64,000 nt of DNA from Dehalococcoidia bacterium. Lineage in GTDB: Bacteria > Chloroflexota > Dehalococcoidia > Bin125. Under the pieces are notes generated by a model that saw nothing but the letters and a program-made list of their open reading frames with translations, had not been told where the DNA came from and did not search any database. The position numbers were made by a program, and so were the translations under genes. Below are positions 60,305-64,000 of this stretch, piece by piece. Location of the stretch: NCBI GenBank assembly GCA_022825265.1, contig JAJDXE010000015.1, positions 70,468 through 134,467 of the forward strand, in the 5' to 3' direction. Position 1 is the first letter of the stretch; each line of letters opens with the position of its first letter.

Positions 60305-61282
60305 GTGCGACGCCCCGCTCTGCTGCTCATTGCCCTCCTCCTTGCTCTCCCGACCGTCGCCTGTAGCGCCGCCGAGGTCGACGACGACCAGCTCCTCGTC
60401 GTCACCACCGTCGCCCCGCTGCGCGACATCATCGAACAGGTCGGCGGCGACCGCATCGCCGTCGTCGCGCTCGTCCCCGAAGGCACCAACAGCCACACCT
60501 TCGACCCGCCGCCCTCCGCCGTCGGCGATCTCGAGAAAGCCGACCTGATCATCATCAACGGCCTCAACCTTGAACTGCCCACCCTCGAACTGGCCGAAGC
60601 GAACGCCTCCAACGACACCCCGATCGTGCTGCTCGGCAATCTCGCCGTCTCGCCCGACGAGTACGTCTTCGACTTCTCCTTCCCTGAAGAGGACGGCAAC
60701 CCCAATCCACACCTCTGGACCGCGCCGCATCTGGCCGTCGCGTACGCGGAGATCGTGCGCGCAGAACTCAGCAAGGTCGATCCCGACGGCGCCGACTACT
60801 ACGCCGACAACGCGGAACGCTTCATCGCCCGACTCTGGGAACTCGACGAAGCGATCGCTGACGCCACCGCGACGATTCCCGCACCGCACCGCCAGCTGAT
60901 TACCTACCACGACTCCTTCCCCTACTTCGCGCCCCGATATGGACTGGAGATCATCGGCGCGATCCAGCCCTCTGACTTCTCCGAGCCCGCCCCGCGCGAA
61001 GTCGCCAGGCTGATCGAGCAGATTCGCGACGCCGGCGTGCCCGCCATCTTCGGCTCCGAAGTCTTTCCCTCCGAGGTCTTGGATACCATCGCCGAGGAGG
61101 CGGGAGCCGTCCAGGTCTCGACCCTGTCCGACGACGATCTGCCCGGCGAGCCGGGCGATCCCGAGAACACGCTGGTCGGCATGATGGTGGAGAATGTGCG
61201 AACGATGGTCACCGTCCTCGGCGGCGACGCATCGGCGCTCGACGGATTCGATACGAGCAGCACATGGCGACCCTCGGAGTAG
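60305..61282 (+). CDS. Metal ABC transporter substrate-binding lipoprotein (ZnuA-like)
   Basis: A 325-residue lipoprotein (lipobox TVAC, Cys20) of the cluster A-I metal-binding family. Ligand motifs are TNSHTFDPPPSA (His), NPNPHLWTAPHLA (His), LITYHDSFPYFA (His) and FGSEVFPSE (acid). It lacks a long His-rich loop, so Mn or Zn cannot be separated. GTG 60305 gives a normal lipoprotein signal; TTG 60260 is less likely. It overlaps the ATPase start by 19 bases, forming an importer operon. Confidence 0.92.
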   Translation: MRRPALLLIALLLALPTVACSAAEVDDDQLLVVTTVAPLRDIIEQVGGDRIAVVALVPEGTNSHTFDPPPSAVGDLEKADLIIINGLNLELPTLELAEANASNDTPIVLLGNLAVSPDEYVFDFSFPEEDGNPNPHLWTAPHLAVAYAEIVRAELSKVDPDGADYYADNAERFIARLWELDEAIADATATIPAPHRQLITYHDSFPYFAPRYGLEIIGAIQPSDFSEPAPREVARLIEQIRDAGVPAIFGSEVFPSEVLDTIAEEAGAVQVSTLSDDDLPGEPGDPENTLVGMMVENVRTMVTVLGGDASALDGFDTSSTWRPSE

Positions 61283-62136
61283 AGGAACTGGTCAGCCTGG
61301 AGGGCGTTGCCCTCGGCTACGAAGGCGTCGTCGCGCTGCGCGATGTCGACGTGAAGATCGCCCCCGGAGAGTTGATCGGCATCGTCGGACCCAGCGGATG
61401 CGGCAAGACCACGCTCCTGCGCTCGCTGCTCGGCGAGCCCGAGCTCTACGCGGGAACGGCCAGGGTCGCCGACAACACCCGCGTCGGCTACGTCCCCCAG
61501 GTCGAGACCGTCGACTGGAACTTCCCGATCACAGTCGAGCAGGTCGCGATGCTTGGAAGCTGGCGCACCCGACGTTGGCTGCCCTGGACCAGCGGAGCTG
61601 AGCGCAGCAGGGCGCGGGTGGTGTTGCGGCTGCTGGGGATCGCGGACCTGGCCGATCGTCCGATTCGCGCGCTGTCGGGCGGCGAGCAGCAGCGCACATT
61701 CCTCGCCCGAGCGCTGGTCCGATCGCCGGACCTGCTGCTGCTCGACGAGCCCACCTCCGGCGTCGACATCAAGACCAGGCACGAAATCCTCCACCAATTG
61801 GCCACCCTCAACACCGCCGGCGTGACCGTCGTGCTGACGACCCACGACCTCAACGGCGTCGCCTCCCACCTGCCCCGTCTGATCGCGCTGGGCGAGCAAA
61901 CCGTCCTCGCCGACGGCCCGCCCTCCGAAGTCCTGCAACCGGACATCCTCGAGCGCGCCTACGGCCAACCGATGCTCGTCGTCCGGCGCGGACACGAGAC
62001 CTACGTCCTGCCGGTGCCCGAGGAAGCGCCGGGCGCGCACCCGGACGCCGAACACGACCATGACGACGACGAAGATCACGACCACGCCGAACTGAGCGTG
62101 GTCGACGCCCCCCAAGTGGGCGCCGACCATGCTTGA
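61264..62136 (+). CDS. Metal ABC transporter ATP-binding protein with His/Asp-rich tail
   Basis: A 290-residue ABC ATPase: Walker A GPSGCGKTT, Q-loop YVPQVETVDWNFP, signature LSGGEQQRTFLARAL, Walker B LLLLDEPTSGVD, switch His in VLTTHDLNG. WNFPITVEQV is typical of Zn/Mn importers. The C-terminus adds a metal-binding-looking segment (DAEHDHDDDEDHDHAE). The ATG at 61264 overlaps the znuA-like gene, and the end overlaps the permease gene. Confidence 0.94.
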   Translation: MATLGVEELVSLEGVALGYEGVVALRDVDVKIAPGELIGIVGPSGCGKTTLLRSLLGEPELYAGTARVADNTRVGYVPQVETVDWNFPITVEQVAMLGSWRTRRWLPWTSGAERSRARVVLRLLGIADLADRPIRALSGGEQQRTFLARALVRSPDLLLLDEPTSGVDIKTRHEILHQLATLNTAGVTVVLTTHDLNGVASHLPRLIALGEQTVLADGPPSEVLQPDILERAYGQPMLVVRRGHETYVLPVPEEAPGAHPDAEHDHDDDEDHDHAELSVVDAPQVGADHA

Positions 62137-62998
62137 ACCCTTCGAGTTCGGCTTCATGCAGCGGGCGATGATCGCAGCCACGCTGGTCGGCGGCGTGACC
62201 GCCGCCGTCGGCGTCTTCGTCATCCTCCGACGCCTCGCCTACATCGGACACGGTCTCGCCCACAGCATCTTCGGCGGAGCCGTCGTCTCGTTCACCATCG
62301 GCTTCAACTTCTTCCTCGGCGCCAGTCTCTGGGGCGCGTTCTCCGTCTTCCTCATCAACCAGGCCGCGCGCCGACGCCAGATCGGCGGCGACGCCGCGAT
62401 CGGCATCATCACGACCGCCGCCTTCGCCATCGGGATCGCCGTGATCTCCCGAGCCCGCAGCTTCACCCGCGACTTCGAAGCCGCCCTCTTCGGCGAGATC
62501 CTCGGCATCACTAACCAGGACCTCTACGTGACCACCGGCATGATCGTGCTGATCGCCCTGGTCCTCTTCGTGCTCTGGAAGCCGCTTGTGTTCATCACCT
62601 TCGACCACGATGTCGCTACCTCATACGGCATCTCGGTGCGCTGGGTCGAATCGATTTTCTCGCTCGCCCTCGCCGCAACCGTCGTGGCGGCCCTCCAGGT
62701 CCTGGGCGTCACCCTGATCGCCGCCGCCCTAGTCATCCCCCCGGTCGTCGCGCGAATGCTGACCGATTCCTTCCCCCGACTCTTCCTCCTCGCCGTCGTG
62801 ATCGGCGCAGTGACCGGATTCCTCGGCGTCTACGTGTCCTGGTTCGTCGACGTCTCCTCAGGAGCCACCGTCGTGCTCGTCCAGGCGGCCGTCTTCGCCC
62901 TCACCCTCGCCTGGGGACTGATTGAATCGAGACGAGATTTCAGCGCCACCCAACGCGCCGAACGCCTCGCCGGCCTCGAACGCTCCCTCAACGACTAA
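62129..62998 (+). CDS. Metal ABC transporter permease (ABC-3 family)
   Basis: A 289-residue permease with about eight or nine helices. Family segments are RRLAYIGHGLAHSIFGGAVV, GDAAIGIITTAAFAIGI, and LGVTLIAAALVIPPVVARML with a following Asp. It forms the membrane channel of the Zn/Mn importer with the two preceding gene products. Starts eight bases before the end of the ATPase gene, so it is coupled. Confidence 0.94.
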   Translation: MLEPFEFGFMQRAMIAATLVGGVTAAVGVFVILRRLAYIGHGLAHSIFGGAVVSFTIGFNFFLGASLWGAFSVFLINQAARRRQIGGDAAIGIITTAAFAIGIAVISRARSFTRDFEAALFGEILGITNQDLYVTTGMIVLIALVLFVLWKPLVFITFDHDVATSYGISVRWVESIFSLALAATVVAALQVLGVTLIAAALVIPPVVARMLTDSFPRLFLLAVVIGAVTGFLGVYVSWFVDVSSGATVVLVQAAVFALTLAWGLIESRRDFSATQRAERLAGLERSLND

Positions 62999-63013
62999 CT
63001 ACCTGCGCCCGCC

Positions 63014-63301
63014 TCAGCCCACCCCGCTCAGGATCAGCCCCATCAGCGTCAGCGTGAGCGCCAGCATCACGCCGATCCCCCAGCGCATCCAGGCCTGCCC
63101 CGACTTCATCTCCGAGCGCAGGTCATCAATCCGCGCGTTCATTTCAGAGCGCAGGTCGTCGATCCGCGCATTCATCTCAGAGCTCAGGTCGTCAATTCGC
63201 CTATTGACCTGATCGAGTGATCGCTGGAACTCGCCCGAACTCACCGGGCGGCTATCAGCATCGGGAAGCTGCTCGCTGCTGGAAACCATCTCTCGCCTCA
63301 T
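63014..63301 (-). CDS. Small coiled-coil protein with C-terminal membrane helix
   Basis: A 95-residue protein with a central coiled coil made of three 11-residue repeats (RIDDLSSEMNA, RIDDLRSEMNA, RIDDLRSEMKS) and a C-terminal membrane helix (VMLALTLTLMGLILSGVG). Tail-anchored. ATG 63301 and ATG 63289 are both possible; the second has AGGCGAGAG upstream. Function unknown. The underlying DNA is a 33-base tandem repeat. Confidence 0.75.
   Translation of the reverse strand: MRREMVSSSEQLPDADSRPVSSGEFQRSLDQVNRRIDDLSSEMNARIDDLRSEMNARIDDLRSEMKSGQAWMRWGIGVMLALTLTLMGLILSGVG
63105..63203. repeat. Three tandem 33-base repeats inside the coiled-coil gene
   Basis: Units at 63105-63137, 63138-63170 and 63171-63203 differ by only a few bases each and encode the 11-residue coiled-coil repeats. 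Confidence 0.85.
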
Positions 63302-63310
63302 CCCATCTGC

Positions 63311-63325
63311 TTGACATCATATCAA
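63311..63325. promoter_or_regulatory. Near-perfect 15-base palindrome
   Basis: TTGACATCATATCAA matches its reverse complement at six of seven pairs. It is 10 bases upstream of the coiled-coil gene and about 140 bases before the P-type ATPase gene. It could be an operator or chance. Confidence 0.25.
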
Positions 63326-63357
63326 CGGCGCTCAACGTCGGCGCCGCCTCTGATCCC

Positions 63358-63440
63358 CTCTCCCTCTGGGAGAGCCTGCCCCGTGCCTGCCTGCCCCGCA
63401 CTTGATGCGGGGACACGGGGGGTTAGGGTGAGGGTCCCGG
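63358..63440. repeat. REP-like hairpin element, copy interrupted by a nested hairpin
   Basis: CTCTCCC-tct-GGGAGAG (63358-63374) matches 25385-25401. Here it is followed by CCCCGTG..CCCCGCA..TGCGGGG..CACGGGG (63379-63420, two nested stems), and then by GGTTAGGGTGAGGGTCCCGG, the tail seen directly after the hairpin at 25385. Confidence 0.65.
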
Positions 63441-63463
63441 CTCCCTCTCCCTAGACTTGACAT

Positions 63464-64000
63464 ATGGTCGCCGACCACATCGACGAACCCCAACCACTCT
63501 TTGACCTCGCCGCCCTCGAAGCGGGACAGCCGCCGCTCGACCCCGACACGCTCACCCGCGTCAACGACGCCCTGGCCGAACTCGAAGGACGGACCGAAGG
63601 CAGCTGGCTGGCGGACTGGCCAAGCGCGCCGACATCCGACACGCCGCCGCCCCTGGTCTCGGAGTCTGCGCTCGCGGTCGCGCCCGCAGCCGACCCTGAG
63701 GCAGAGCCGCGCCCAGAACCTCGTCCAGCTCCGCGCCGCACGCAGGCCGCCGAGCCCCCTGAGTTGGTCGGTCTGACCGAGGCCGAAGTCGCCCAGCGCC
63801 TCGAAGATGGCCGCGTCAACCGCGACACCTCGAAGCAGCGCTCCGACTTCGATGTTGTTATCTCGAACGTCTTCACCTACTTCAACACGATCCTCTTCGG
63901 ACTGATCGGCATCCTGCTGGTGCTGGCCGTGACCGAGCAGAAGACTGACCACCTGCAGGACGCCGCCTTCGTCGGCATGGTCGTGCTGGCCAACGTCTTG
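63464..64000 (+). CDS. Cation-transporting P-type ATPase, N-terminal fragment (cut by window edge)
   Basis: The first 179 codons of a gene that continues past the right edge. After a Pro/Glu-rich region (about 50-100) it reads LVGLTEAEVAQRLEDGRVN, then SNVFTYFNTILFGLIGILLVLA and VLANVL, which is the start of an actuator domain and first membrane helices of type II/IB-like P-type ATPases (CtpE-like). Such proteins move Ca, Mg or Mn. The neighbouring metal importer supports metal homeostasis. The ATG lies just after the interrupted repeat. Confidence 0.85.
   Translation, partial: MVADHIDEPQPLFDLAALEAGQPPLDPDTLTRVNDALAELEGRTEGSWLADWPSAPTSDTPPPLVSESALAVAPAADPEAEPRPEPRPAPRRTQAAEPPELVGLTEAEVAQRLEDGRVNRDTSKQRSDFDVVISNVFTYFNTILFGLIGILLVLAVTEQKTDHLQDAAFVGMVVLANVL

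Noticed and set aside
63105..63203. CRISPR-like or intergenic tandem repeat
   Set aside because: It lies inside an open frame, keeps codon phase (33 bases) and encodes a coiled coil.
1..64000. tRNA, rRNA or other structural RNA genes
   Set aside because: I read the intergenic gaps and found no cloverleaf-like sequence with a T-loop GGTTCRA; almost all space is coding. A covariance-model scan would be decisive.

Overview
This window is GC-rich, densely coding bacterial chromosome with about 60 protein genes. I saw no rRNA, tRNA, CRISPR array, transposase or phage gene cluster. The gene set points to an aerobic heterotroph: an A2-type cytochrome c oxidase with its heme A pathway, CaiB/BaiF CoA transferases, an enoyl-CoA hydratase, an acyl-CoA dehydrogenase, hot-dog hydratases and several oxidoreductases. 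The flavour (PAC2 protein, LLM oxidoreductase, LysM/M23 envelope proteins, short noncoding hairpin elements in intergenic gaps) suggests a Chloroflexota or Actinobacteriota-like lineage. I lean to Chloroflexota, but this is an inference that needs a marker-gene tree.

Layout. 1-4.3 kb: end of a HAD hydrolase gene, a GT4 glycosyltransferase, a DapA-family aldolase, an Eis-like acetyltransferase and a small acidic protein. 4.5-9.7 kb: a response regulator and histidine kinase followed by a lipoprotein, a PAP2 lipid enzyme and an LPG-synthase-type membrane protein. 9.7-16.8 kb: a CoA transferase, a DHFR-like reductase, then rsmG followed by three paralogous MFS transporters in one minus-strand unit. 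16.9-20.5 kb: a GreA homologue with an unusual N-terminal domain, citrate synthase, and a nuclease-fold/membrane fusion protein. 20.5-28 kb: coxB-coxA-coxC-ctaG, a 610-base noncoding gap, then ctaA-ctaB. 28-38 kb: an ABC-2 exporter with an adjacent lipoprotein, NAD synthetase, an unknown protein, two LysM proteins (one with an M23 peptidase), and enoyl-CoA hydratase. 38-49 kb: a CoA transferase, tldD-tldE, three small hot-dog proteins, and a run of mostly single enzymes (DinB, metallo-beta-lactamase fold, PAC2, LLM, HhH-GPD, alpha/beta hydrolase). 48.5-55 kb: glutamate-type dehydrogenase, acyl-CoA dehydrogenase, an unusual sigma/anti-sigma pair, a cupin, a second M23 protein and a kinase-fold protein that has lost its catalytic motif. 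55-60 kb: a probable catabolic cluster (VOC protein, HpaB-type flavin monooxygenase, GNAT, two SDRs). 60-64 kb: a zinc/manganese ABC importer, a coiled-coil membrane protein and the start of a P-type ATPase.

The best candidates for something undescribed are: (i) a roughly 150-base array of about 15 short motifs on a near-exact 10-base (one helical turn) spacing upstream of ctaA; (ii) a GreA fused to a domain resembling the core-binding domain of tyrosine recombinases; (iii) a PD-(D/E)XK-like domain fused to two copies of an oxidase subunit-IV-like hairpin, directly upstream of coxB; (iv) a CoxB with an insertion of about 95 residues in its CuA domain; and (v) paired SDRs with His in place of the catalytic Lys. 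Several noncoding hairpin elements look like dispersed REP/MITE-type repeats. One of them is a perfect 25-base inverted repeat, and another appears to be interrupted by a second hairpin.
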